Assembly (NCBI GenBank): GCA_016717325.1
Contig: JADKFV010000014.1
Coordinates: forward strand, 79,122 to 143,121
Direction: 5' to 3'
Origin: Bacteroidota bacterium
GTDB taxonomy: Bacteria > Bacteroidota > Bacteroidia > AKYH767-A > OLB10
DNA: 64,000 nt
Part shown: positions 11,001-18,802 of the stretch, in pieces
How the letters are laid out: every line of letters begins with the position of its first letter
Numbering within the stretch: the stretch's first letter is position 1
Program-made: the position numbers and the translations under genes
The notes under the pieces: generated by a model
Told to the model about the DNA's origin: nothing
The model's database searches: none
What the model saw: only the letters and a program-made list of their open reading frames with translations

Positions 11001-11175
11001 AATATGCACTGTGCAATTAATTGATTTATCGGGTACGATATTGAACACCACCTCAATGAAAAATGAAAATTGTTTGGTTCCAATTCAAACAACAAATTTA
11101 TCGCAAGGAATTTATTGTGTGCGCATTTTAATTAACGGAATGCTTTTCGAAAATCATAAGTTGGTAAAACAATGA
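8068..11175 (+). CDS. Large secreted beta-helix protein with SprB-like repeat and T9SS sorting domain
   Basis: 1,035 aa. A signal peptide (residues 13-32, ending LQAQ) is followed by a SprB-type repeat (GGGATPYTYLWNNGS...NLATGTYTVTVT) and an Ig-like segment. A long right-handed parallel beta-helix region then covers about residues 200-760, rich in short N-x-F/I turns such as NNIFQNTFHHINNAVYINN. Next is a mixed-charge helical region and a T9SS type A domain (KLYPNPANDFAYYSI, QLIDLSGTILNT, HKLVKQ). The beta-helix plus sorting-domain layout recurs in the 1,842 aa protein at 48717, so the two share an origin. Beta-helices in this group often bind or cleave polysaccharides, but no catalytic residues can be assigned. 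Its stop overlaps the next gene's start by 4 bp (ATGA). Confidence 0.85.
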   Translation: MNPHHHANYLNKFRKAIFLCFLFIACNFNLQAQIAITTNVYGNCANITSTSNGTIVIISVGGGATPYTYLWNNGSTNYIINNLATGTYTVTVTGGNSVTVTETIVIQNYTPPVTPIITGVHYGCLGYQSYNVTNPQTGVSYNWSATSNSITIYGAGTAATIDFLANGFNGSGVITFTATDQITGCSSSATFTVYQCCSGAFDFSNMTISDIITNQPSGFTYTQNGNSWTISQNNPSLTIAINGTFTIDHEVVLKDWNCKMGPDASIIVNDVSNATFEAIFLKCTLNTCNHDYMWQGIIGDPGAGILFRGGSVLEEAQQGIIIDNGDFHFDQSVINSCYTGAIIRNTIGNANCGIYRMNFGCNNLNTGLPQNLIAPFAGMKTKNGLQIFNSSNILLGYIGMNNNIFQNTFHHINNAVYINNSNVDVYHNIFEDIQRYDYAGTGIAIEAAKGIPSMNVNIGDMDVWNLKKSNSFTRCRIGIHAHHNTNLTVGYNTFTDIRNTLGTFDAGITETAIQVNNLNQNSIRINDNTFSNFETGVKVGTYNNCQVQIINNTFNSTVLAPLNEAAHGVLVNNPFTNSPQPLPLSIADNYFHHCRNGVHLNVCDFADVDNNIITFYDADITGPNANLVRYGIRASGGFGLHTINHNWIRKPGNTPTSNLKSKLFGINVQSTENNFVQNNLVEKTGTGIRFFNTSIINSLLCNNMDGNLFGLRLENAIIGNQGTAGFAQDNSWTNINLDIEGMGFTFITTFYSHSTSPPWTPDPNDIDPPSTYLFQNGAINTNCDVFHPQPLRDQILSIVNQDGDFNLLTPEEKYAANQSAFEKLHADSSMMNKGDADDAVLQNYHDSIATTNIGQLANGVTLNNSNLSSISPVNNAEENMKTLLGIYAVTWGIDIFDFTTEQFDALYNIASQNPITGGNAVYAARGMLHTFFDDDMMANGKLIHPVRLINLTQYNKGKLYPNPANDFAYYSIRLKKDEICTVQLIDLSGTILNTTSMKNENCLVPIQTTNLSQGIYCVRILINGMLFENHKLVKQ

Positions 11176-12119
11176 AATTCTTTTTCATTTTGATGTTTAT
11201 TTTCTTGGCACAAGGTTTTGGAATTAGCCAAAACCTTGTGCCTAATGGTAGTTTTGAGGATACAATTCCATATAACACAAACCCGTGTCCATGGTGTATT
11301 GATAGTGTAAATCCTTGGTTTAGGGGTTTAAATGATAAAAGTGCTGATTATTTTAATGGCGAATATCTATTATTAATGCCTGGCAGTAGCACCCCATTTA
11401 ACGCATATGGATTCCAAAACCCCAAGCAAGGTGTTGCATATTCTGGGTTAGGGGTATACAATAAACTATGGCTATCAAGGGAGTATCTTTCAATTGCCCT
11501 TACTAATGCATTAATTCAAAATCACGTTTATTTTTTAAAATTCTATGTGTCGCTTTCTGATAGCAGTAGATATGCAATAGATAAAATTGGCTGTTATTTA
11601 TCCGTTGACACGCCTGATTTTAATATTTTGAATTTTGGATTTATACCTCAAGTTGAAAATCAGGCTGGTAATATTATTGTTGATACTGTAAATTGGACTA
11701 TGATTTCAGGAATTTATTTAGCGCAAGGTGGTGAAAAAATCTTGACTTTTGGAAATTTCTACAATAATGCTAACACCCAATCAATAGAATTTCTTTACAG
11801 TGGCTATCCCTTTAGTAGCTATTACTATTTAGATGATGTCTCCCTAATAGATTGCACAGCCACCTTCATACAAGAAATAGAACTGCCACAGTTTAATTTA
11901 TTTCCAAACCCTGCAACCGATATTTTAAATATAGAGAGTGCACAAGGGTTTCAGGGTTTGTTGTTTTATAATAGCGTGGGTGATGTAGCATTGCAATTTA
12001 CAGAAACACTCGAAACTAACTTTGCATGTGAAGTTGCCATATTGCCAAAAGGAATTTATATAGTAGCAATAGAAGATAAAACTGGCAGAATGGTTTATAA
12101 AAAATTTATAAAAATGTAA
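11172..12119 (+). CDS. Secreted NPSFED-type protein with T9SS sorting domain
   Basis: 315 aa. The signal peptide FFILMFIFLAQGFGISQ is followed by NLVPNGSFEDT, a jelly-roll-like central region (YYYLDDVSLIDCT near its end) and a T9SS type A domain (FNLFPNPATDILNIES, terminal KKFIKM). It overlaps the beta-helix gene by 4 bp, so the two are translationally coupled and probably exported together. The broken gene at 66-1010 is a paralogue. The central fold resembles carbohydrate-binding modules of the CBM4/9 or DUF642 type, which is an inference from the NPSFE and DDV motifs only. Confidence 0.85.
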   Translation: MKFFFILMFIFLAQGFGISQNLVPNGSFEDTIPYNTNPCPWCIDSVNPWFRGLNDKSADYFNGEYLLLMPGSSTPFNAYGFQNPKQGVAYSGLGVYNKLWLSREYLSIALTNALIQNHVYFLKFYVSLSDSSRYAIDKIGCYLSVDTPDFNILNFGFIPQVENQAGNIIVDTVNWTMISGIYLAQGGEKILTFGNFYNNANTQSIEFLYSGYPFSSYYYLDDVSLIDCTATFIQEIELPQFNLFPNPATDILNIESAQGFQGLLFYNSVGDVALQFTETLETNFACEVAILPKGIYIVAIEDKTGRMVYKKFIKM

Positions 12120-12121
12120 TC

Positions 12122-12156
12122 AAAAAAAATGCTCCATAACAGGAGCATTTTTTTTG
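12122..12156. terminator. Bidirectional rho-independent terminator
   Basis: Perfect 7-bp stem ATGCTCC / GGAGCAT (12129-12148, loop ATAACA), flanked by eight A on the left and eight T on the right. It separates the plus-strand secreted pair from the minus-strand MoxR/patatin operon and can terminate both. Confidence 0.9.
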
Positions 12157-12205
12157 TTTTAGAAAACGTAAAAAATATTTTTTGCAATCGCCCGCAGTTC
12201 AGTTT

Positions 12206-13654
12206 TTAAAAATGCATTTTCAAAAAATTAAATGCATTGCCATACATAAACGCATCGACAATTGCAGTCGGATCAACTTTGTTGAAATTTTTCTTTAAAG
12301 TATTTCCTTTCATGAATTGAGTAGCGCATTTTATTAATGGATCGTAAAGCAGCGGCATTTCGGCACAAGTGGCAAAGGGTCCTATAGGATTTATTATTCC
12401 ATCGAAATCGGAGCCTATGCACAGTGTGCGCCAAGCCGGAAGGCCAGCATTGTCGAACACTTCGGCAGCATGTTGTATTTGTGCCCACACTAATCGGCTC
12501 CATTCATCGGCATCGTTGTCGAGGTATTTTATGGCAAATCCATGTAATACATCGGCACTGGCAATTCGTCTTTCGTCAAGTTGTATACCGAGTATGCCAC
12601 CACTTTTACAAACGTATATCAACTCATCGTCATAAATATTTATGTCATCGTTGAAGAATCTTTTCTTTGCACCTGCAATTGTTTCGCTGCCATCGCTTTT
12701 TATTCCGGCAACACCACCATGACTTACTACAATAGGAATTTTACTGTCGTCAGTATTATAATGCTCGTCAAGATAATTGAAATACATAGTGCGCGATAAA
12801 CGGCTCATGTGTTTTATATCTACCAAAATGCGTTTGTTGTTTTTATTATCGAGCATGGCATCAATCACTTCGAAACCAAAAGCAGTAATTCCGGTATTAA
12901 TACCAAACTCCTGATCGATACCCGACAATTTTATTCCCAAAATTTCTTTGGGAATTTTTAAACTTCGTGCATGGCCAGCAAGCTCATTATAAAAGTGATG
13001 CGATAGCGTAACAAAAAATGGACGTTGCTTCCACTTTTTTACGGCAGCAATATTTGCCAATACTATAGATGTATCGGTAGTTGGTTTGCTTTCGGGATTG
13101 GGGCTCACACCAAAGGAATGCGCACCTTCAATTGTAATCACCACATAAATTATATTTCCTTTTTCAATAGTGTCCTCATCGGGAATGTCGGCAGCACTGC
13201 CCACCACTTTATAAATATATTCTTTGCCATCTATTGTTACAGGTTGCTTTTCGATAGCGCATAAATAATTGTATTCCTGATTGAGGTCGAAAAAATAATC
13301 GTTAAGATTGCGCAAGTAGCGTATGCGTTCTTTACCAATACCAATTACAAAATTCTGCATGCCGAGGTCGGTGGTGTTCACACCATTTTTATCGATAACA
13401 AATCTTTTTTCGAAAGGGTATAAAGAAGCCACAATCAATTTTGTGATGCCTTGACTTACCGATGTAAAATCGCTTTGTGTGTAGGGAGTTGCGCCAAAAA
13501 ATAATTCGCGCCTGCGGTTGAGTTTGGATTTGTACCAAACGGAATTTTTCTTTTTTGCATTGGTGGTATTGCCTTCCGATGCACCGTTTTTAAAACTTTG
13601 TCCAAATGCTTTGAACGATGGATGACAATGAATGTCGAAGATGAGTTTAGCCAT
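12206..13654 (-). CDS. Peptidase family M19 (membrane dipeptidase-like)
   Basis: 482 aa with the zinc-enzyme landmarks of the M19/renal dipeptidase amidohydrolase superfamily. These are DIHCHPS at residues 7-13 (HxH metal ligands), a central VVSHGG strand and the family signature CIGSDFDGI near residue 417. No signal peptide is seen, so it is probably cytoplasmic, unlike the mammalian ectoenzyme. Length is longer than typical bacterial M19 enzymes (~350 aa), with extra sequence in the first 150 residues. It is the last gene of the minus-strand operon, 48 bp after the patatin gene and followed by the strong terminator at 12129-12148. A dipeptidase as the last gene of a TIR/MoxR/patatin operon is unusual. 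Confidence 0.8.
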   Translation of the reverse strand: MAKLIFDIHCHPSFKAFGQSFKNGASEGNTTNAKKKNSVWYKSKLNRRRELFFGATPYTQSDFTSVSQGITKLIVASLYPFEKRFVIDKNGVNTTDLGMQNFVIGIGKERIRYLRNLNDYFFDLNQEYNYLCAIEKQPVTIDGKEYIYKVVGSAADIPDEDTIEKGNIIYVVITIEGAHSFGVSPNPESKPTTDTSIVLANIAAVKKWKQRPFFVTLSHHFYNELAGHARSLKIPKEILGIKLSGIDQEFGINTGITAFGFEVIDAMLDNKNNKRILVDIKHMSRLSRTMYFNYLDEHYNTDDSKIPIVVSHGGVAGIKSDGSETIAGAKKRFFNDDINIYDDELIYVCKSGGILGIQLDERRIASADVLHGFAIKYLDNDADEWSRLVWAQIQHAAEVFDNAGLPAWRTLCIGSDFDGIINPIGPFATCAEMPLLYDPLIKCATQFMKGNTLKKNFNKVDPTAIVDAFMYGNAFNFLKMHF

Positions 13655-13702
13655 GGTTATTTTTTTTATTGGTTAGATCTGTGAAGATGAGCGTTTTGTT
13701 CT

Positions 13703-14893
13703 TTACTTTTTTTTAAATAATTTCATAATTATTGTACTTATTTTCAAATCGAAAGTGGCTGGTATGTGACTATCCAATATTTCTTTTTGCCCTGCGGCAT
13801 ATCCTATTTCGTAAAGTTCAGCACAGTTTTTTGCATCACTCATATCGGTTAACTTGGTTACATGATCGGTAGTATATTGTTTGCCGGTAATTTTTTCCAG
13901 CTCGGCAGCAGCCACTGTAACATTGTAACGCAAGTAATGTAAAATTGGTTCGGGTGAAATTAAATCTTCAGTTAAATCACCAACTTCACCATCTATACTT
14001 TTTGCTGTGGGTGAGCGCGATAACCATTGCAAAATTGTCTGGTTGGCCCAGCTTGCATCCTGCATCAACATATCGGGAATTTGCTGCGCCCATTTCAACT
14101 GATGATTTTTTTCTATATCCTTTGGTAATTTTTCAAGTTTACTCATGCCGGTTCCTACCGAAATAATCATCAGTTTATCGGCACCTTTTTCCCAGTGAAA
14201 AGGAAACCCTTTTAGAGTTGCCACCTTAAGCAATTCCAATGAAGGATTGTTGGCCATACTAACACCACCATCCACAAATGCACCTGAAATTCCTTGACCC
14301 ACATCAATAGTAATTGGTAAAAAATAAGTTGGTGCTGCTGCACTTGCACGTATTGCATCGCGCAACAATATTTTTCCATTGGCTCCAATTGCACTATCGA
14401 AATATTTTCCGCCCGGATGATTTATCAATGGCCATACACTATTGGTATCGGCCCGTTTGGCAACTATGCACAATCCTGTTTTTATATGTTCGCTATCGCC
14501 AAGCGTATAATCCTGAAACATATTTTTCAATTCCTTTTCGAGTGGCTCAGCACTGTAATTTGCTTTCACCATTTTGCCAATTTCGAAAACATTCCACCAG
14601 TCGTTTTTTTGTCCGAATATTTTTATTCCGAGGGCAAAATATTTTTCTTTAATTTCTGCAACCGACAATCCAATGGAAAGTGCCGCAGCAATTATTGACC
14701 CTGTGCTTGTGCCTCCTATCAAATCGAAATAATGGCATAACCTAAAATCGGCAATATGCGGATGCCGGGCTTTTAAAATTTGTTCTAACTTTTCGAGATA
14801 GCCAAGGCTTAATGCGCCACGTATACCGCCACCGTCAAGCGCAAGTATACGCTTCGGGCCGGTTGAAGGATCGAGTTTTTGTTGAAGTGTCAT
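13703..14893 (-). CDS. Patatin-like phospholipase
   Basis: 396 aa with a complete patatin catalytic core. The oxyanion-hole loop DGGGIRG is at residues 20-26, the nucleophile elbow GTSTG at 61-65 (Ser63), and the Asp of the dyad in VDGG (Asp209). No signal peptide or sorting domain is present, so the enzyme acts inside the cell, most likely hydrolysing membrane phospholipid acyl chains. It starts 4 bp after the stop of the giant membrane protein, so the two are translationally coupled. Cytoplasmic patatins act as membrane-degrading effectors in several bacterial conflict systems such as CBASS; that role here is inferred from context. Confidence 0.9.
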   Translation of the reverse strand: MTLQQKLDPSTGPKRILALDGGGIRGALSLGYLEKLEQILKARHPHIADFRLCHYFDLIGGTSTGSIIAAALSIGLSVAEIKEKYFALGIKIFGQKNDWWNVFEIGKMVKANYSAEPLEKELKNMFQDYTLGDSEHIKTGLCIVAKRADTNSVWPLINHPGGKYFDSAIGANGKILLRDAIRASAAAPTYFLPITIDVGQGISGAFVDGGVSMANNPSLELLKVATLKGFPFHWEKGADKLMIISVGTGMSKLEKLPKDIEKNHQLKWAQQIPDMLMQDASWANQTILQWLSRSPTAKSIDGEVGDLTEDLISPEPILHYLRYNVTVAAAELEKITGKQYTTDHVTKLTDMSDAKNCAELYEIGYAAGQKEILDSHIPATFDLKISTIIMKLFKKK

Positions 14894-14897
14894 TTGT

Positions 14898-16775
14898 TTA
14901 ATTTTTTTTATTGCGTTTAGTATCGGTCAGTTTTGAAATTTTGTCAATCAAGTTTGAAATATTTAATTGGGCTTCGCCTATTAATTGAAAATCACTTTTT
15001 TCTAAACTTAATTCTTTTGAGTTTCGAATTTTTTCTATTTCGGCTTCAATTCTACTATTTTCTTTCAATATATTATTGAAAAAGTTTTGCTCATTTTTAT
15101 ATTTATTTAAAGTTTCCTTTTTGTAGTAATCATCAGTTTGAAATCTTTCAATCTGCGAATGCAAAGTATCTACTTCATTATTCAATGCAATTATTTTGCG
15201 CTTCACATTTATTTGTGGTTGCGAAACTAGCTTGCATCCTTTGGGTAATTGATTCGCTATTTGTTTTATATCATCCTCCGATAAATCGTTTTGCGATATA
15301 TCGAGCAACTGAAGGTTTTTAAAACTATCGAACACCTTCAAATCTTTGGAAACCATACCTGCCGATAAATTTAATTTACATACACTGTCGGGATTTAGCA
15401 ATGCTTTAATCAGCGAAGAAAAAACAAAGTCGCAATTTGGCACTACGTTAATATCACCCCCATGAATGGATTTTGTTCTGTGGTAGTTGATAGTAAAATA
15501 ATTGTTATCGAAAGGATTTGACGCTTTTACCAAATGGGAAATATTATTTATCTCAGTTCCCTTCGAAGTGAAGTAATTCCTAAGTTTTTGAAAGCCAATG
15601 CTAACCTCGCTTTGATTTGACTGATTGCTGTTATTTAAAACATTTCCTAAACCAGAATTACCAGTCACAAAAACATATTCGTCAATCGAAATACTATCCG
15701 CTCTAGAATCTTTCATTTCAACAAACAAATCATCGAGCATCTTTTCTTCAGCATTGCTTGCAACTCTTTGCCAAAAGTCACCATAAATAACTGCATTGGC
15801 TTTGGGTTTGATTTTATATGGATAGATGCTAAGAACCGGACAATTACTGCCATCGCTCAATTCGGCATCGGACATAGTTGGATACACATCATTATCGCAT
15901 ACCGTCAAAGAAATGTAGTTGTTGCCAATTCGTGAAATCTGATTTGGAGTCACAAAAAATGTTTTGTATCTGTTATTTCGTTTCCCTATTATTCTATAAC
16001 TTATTCCATTGGTACAAATGGAACTTATAGAATATGTTTCGTAAATACTTTTGTTTCTAGTTGCATAATACAGCATGCTTTTATTTGCAGCAATGTTTAT
16101 GAAACGCTTTTGCCTGTCCCAACCATTAATTTCGGTTGTGGCCTTAAATCTTTTCATAAATTCCTTTATTGTAATTGTATTACATGCATAAATTACTTTT
16201 GCGACATTGTCGACAGGAGGATTTGTGTAACCAAAAATAATTCTCAATGAGTCGGTATAAATTTTAGGAAAAGTATTTATCACATAAATTTTATAATCAT
16301 TCATATTGTAGTACCCTGACAGAAAATGACCCGTGTCTGCATTATAAGCCGTCAATAATTTATGGTATGCAATGGCGAAATTTGTTGCAATCTGTGAAGA
16401 TGCATTTGTGTCTACGCCATTTTGATACAATGCATAATGTGTTGTTGTATATGCATTCAAAAAGTATCCATACCAGTTAATATAGTTCAGTTGCTCGTTA
16501 CTATCTAATACAAAATCTTTAATGAAGCATTTGCTTTCAGCATTCATTTCTTGCTGCAGCAAACTATTATTATCCATCGATTGCATCATACTTTTTGCAC
16601 CTATGCTCAATGCCTTGAGATAAGCCCATGCGCGGCAACCCACTATGCTGTTCGGTTCTATATCGCCATACAATTGTATCACATTGTTTATAGTATCGGT
16701 ATCGTATGCATCAGCAGCTATCACATTCAGGTTATTAAAAATAGTGTCGCTTTTTGCAAGGCTATCCGATTTCAC
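14898..16775 (-). CDS. C-terminal third of giant MoxR-associated membrane protein (leucine-rich and coiled-coil)
   Basis: 625 aa ORF that is the continuation of 16811-18802. Reading upstream of its first Met gives YLKKGYDCIIEKNAGAAFSW, which joins the DDDNKRAHFF end of the previous ORF after a one-base change in a T7 run near 16835. It holds a large region of unknown fold, a short leucine-rich segment (LNLSAGMVSKDLKVFDSF, then LQLLDISQNDLSEDDI, about residues 470-520) and a coiled coil of ~110 residues at the end. If the third membrane segment is real, this part faces the periplasm. Function is unknown; leucine-rich repeats often recognise ligands. Confidence 0.65.
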   Translation of the reverse strand: MKSDSLAKSDTIFNNLNVIAADAYDTDTINNVIQLYGDIEPNSIVGCRAWAYLKALSIGAKSMMQSMDNNSLLQQEMNAESKCFIKDFVLDSNEQLNYINWYGYFLNAYTTTHYALYQNGVDTNASSQIATNFAIAYHKLLTAYNADTGHFLSGYYNMNDYKIYVINTFPKIYTDSLRIIFGYTNPPVDNVAKVIYACNTITIKEFMKRFKATTEINGWDRQKRFINIAANKSMLYYATRNKSIYETYSISSICTNGISYRIIGKRNNRYKTFFVTPNQISRIGNNYISLTVCDNDVYPTMSDAELSDGSNCPVLSIYPYKIKPKANAVIYGDFWQRVASNAEEKMLDDLFVEMKDSRADSISIDEYVFVTGNSGLGNVLNNSNQSNQSEVSIGFQKLRNYFTSKGTEINNISHLVKASNPFDNNYFTINYHRTKSIHGGDINVVPNCDFVFSSLIKALLNPDSVCKLNLSAGMVSKDLKVFDSFKNLQLLDISQNDLSEDDIKQIANQLPKGCKLVSQPQINVKRKIIALNNEVDTLHSQIERFQTDDYYKKETLNKYKNEQNFFNNILKENSRIEAEIEKIRNSKELSLEKSDFQLIGEAQLNISNLIDKISKLTDTKRNKKN

Positions 16776-16810
16776 AAACCAGCTAAATGCAGCACCAGCG
16801 TTTTTTTCTA

Positions 16811-18802
16811 TTATGCAATCATAACCCTTCTTGAGATAAAAAAATGCGCCCGCTTATTATCATCATCAATTAAATATTCTTTGTTTTTATAAATTTCGGT
16901 AACCACTTGTTTTTGATGTATGAATAAAGGCGCAATCGAAATAACAAGCAGTAGAATAATAACAGGTAACCGCCATTCTTTTTTTATGATATAAAGTAAA
17001 GCCCGATAAATTAATTTTGCGAAACTGCGATTGGCATTCTGCAATTTTTTATTGAAAAATATTTTAACCCGTTCAATAGCCGGTGGAAGAATTTTTTCTT
17101 TTGTCACGGTTTCTCCCTGCAACAGCAAATCACTTTTCTTACACCAACCTTGTTCTACATTTTCATCAATCTGTGTGTTGCGTCTGCTTTCAGCATTCGG
17201 TGCTGGAATTTCGGCAGCTGATTCAAAATTGTTTGCTTCTTCATTAACATTTTTTTGAATTGCATTTCTCAACCGCACTTTGAAATAGTCGCCTTCAACC
17301 TCCGTTATTTCAACTTCAGTTTTTATTTTCCATACAAACAATTTCGTACTTCCCGATTTTGGCAACTCATATACATTCACTTTTGGCGACAGCACCTTTG
17401 CACTAATAGGAAAAGATAGCCCCGCCTGCTCATGCAATTCATTCCAAACTGTATCGGTGCCGGTATAGATGTAAGGCTCAAAAGTTTTTAAATTTGCATC
17501 TGCTTTTATATTTGGTACTTGCGATTGTGCGCCCAACAAACTAATGTGCAAATTAAAATCGGCAAAAGATTTTACGTTTTGTTCTGTGGTTATTTTTTTA
17601 TTATCCAGGTTATAAGTAATTACTTTGGCAATGGATTGAACGGCAATTATTTTTTCATTTGCCCCAATTCGCTTTATCAATTCATTTCGAAACAAAGATG
17701 GAATATCACCCTCGCGAAACCATTTCAAATAATTCAACTCCACTATAAGTTCATCGGTAAGGAAAGAGGCATCATTATATAAATCAATGGCTATTTTGCG
17801 GGTTAAATCCCAATACAAAAATTCGTGAAGGGCGCAACAGGCAATCATTTGAAACACCCGTGGATTATTGTCATAATACCATTCCAGCCTATCAACAAAT
17901 GATGCAACAATTTTTTCTTCTGCATCCTCATTAACTGTTGCATTGGAAAGTTGGGCATAGCAGGCATCGAGGTTTGGATAATCACTTACACAATTTAGCC
18001 TGGCCATTAATGAATAAGCTTTTGAATTGACAGTATAAAAATCGAGGCTCGCTAAATCGGTTAAAAAATTTTCTAACCCACGTAGCGAAGCTGTTTCTAT
18101 TAAAAATAATTTCGATAACAATATCTCCACATTGCCCCACAACTGCGGATGAACAGGAGTGAAAAGAATTTTTTCTTTCCAGGCATTTATATCATTTTGC
18201 ACTTCGCGGTGCAGGTCGAATGTCTCGGGCACTATCAACTCATTACCATCGGTCCAAATCAATAAACGATGTTCAACATGTGTAGCATGCAAATCTTTCA
18301 ACGTATATTTTTTGCCCGATGTGTATGATGTTAAATACCTGATATCGTTATCGTATATAAATGCATCTATGGAAATAGATTTTTCGATGTATGAAAGCAA
18401 ATCAACTATTAGGCGGTAATGATGGTTGCGAATATTATTGCTTTTAATAAGTAATAAATATTCGGGGGTTTTGAAACTGTCCTGATTCACAACTGTTAGC
18501 ATACCGGCATTTCGTATAGTCTTTTCGAAACTCTTGCGTTGGTCAATTTTTAGTTCTCCGGTTTGCTTGCGCTTGCGCCAAAGTTTTATTAAAATTTGAA
18601 TTTCTTCAAAATCATACATACGTTTATCAACAGGAAAATGCAAAGTCTTATAAAAAGGTCCTGATGCTTTTTTGGGTGCGGCCTTACTTTTATTACTTTG
18701 AATTTGGGTTGGAAAATAAAATAAAATGCAACTGCAGCAAGCAACGCCAAAATAGAAATCAACATCTGCGTAACAGAAAATCGGTAATAAGGATCCTTCC
18801 AT
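16811..18802 (-). CDS. Middle of giant MoxR-associated protein: degenerate vWA-like domain
   Basis: 663 aa ORF whose first ~35 residues are out of frame. From SNKSKAAPKKASG onward it continues the protein begun at 19758. The segment EYLLLIKSNN...DAFIYDND...LLIWTDGNELI...WKEKILFTP...ETASLRGLENFL follows the strand pattern of the vWA-like SAV_2336-type domains found beside MoxR ATPases. However, the metal-binding DxSxS motif is replaced by LIKSNN, so MIDAS metal binding is probably lost. An SH3-like segment (PKVNVYELPKSGSTKLF) precedes a single membrane helix, WRLPVIILLLVISIAPLFI. The family assignment is by motif pattern and should be tested by profile comparison. Confidence 0.65.
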   Translation of the reverse strand: MEGSLLPIFCYADVDFYFGVACCSCILFYFPTQIQSNKSKAAPKKASGPFYKTLHFPVDKRMYDFEEIQILIKLWRKRKQTGELKIDQRKSFEKTIRNAGMLTVVNQDSFKTPEYLLLIKSNNIRNHHYRLIVDLLSYIEKSISIDAFIYDNDIRYLTSYTSGKKYTLKDLHATHVEHRLLIWTDGNELIVPETFDLHREVQNDINAWKEKILFTPVHPQLWGNVEILLSKLFLIETASLRGLENFLTDLASLDFYTVNSKAYSLMARLNCVSDYPNLDACYAQLSNATVNEDAEEKIVASFVDRLEWYYDNNPRVFQMIACCALHEFLYWDLTRKIAIDLYNDASFLTDELIVELNYLKWFREGDIPSLFRNELIKRIGANEKIIAVQSIAKVITYNLDNKKITTEQNVKSFADFNLHISLLGAQSQVPNIKADANLKTFEPYIYTGTDTVWNELHEQAGLSFPISAKVLSPKVNVYELPKSGSTKLFVWKIKTEVEITEVEGDYFKVRLRNAIQKNVNEEANNFESAAEIPAPNAESRRNTQIDENVEQGWCKKSDLLLQGETVTKEKILPPAIERVKIFFNKKLQNANRSFAKLIYRALLYIIKKEWRLPVIILLLVISIAPLFIHQKQVVTEIYKNKEYLIDDDNKRAHFFISRRVMIA

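Noticed and set aside
12369..12799. Overlapping plus-strand ORFs opposite the M19 gene
   Set aside because: Shadow frames of a strong minus-strand family member, with no domain similarity.
16775..18802. Programmed ribosomal frameshifting in the giant protein
   Set aside because: Similar shifts occur in unrelated genes all over the window, without a consistent slippery site or downstream structure.
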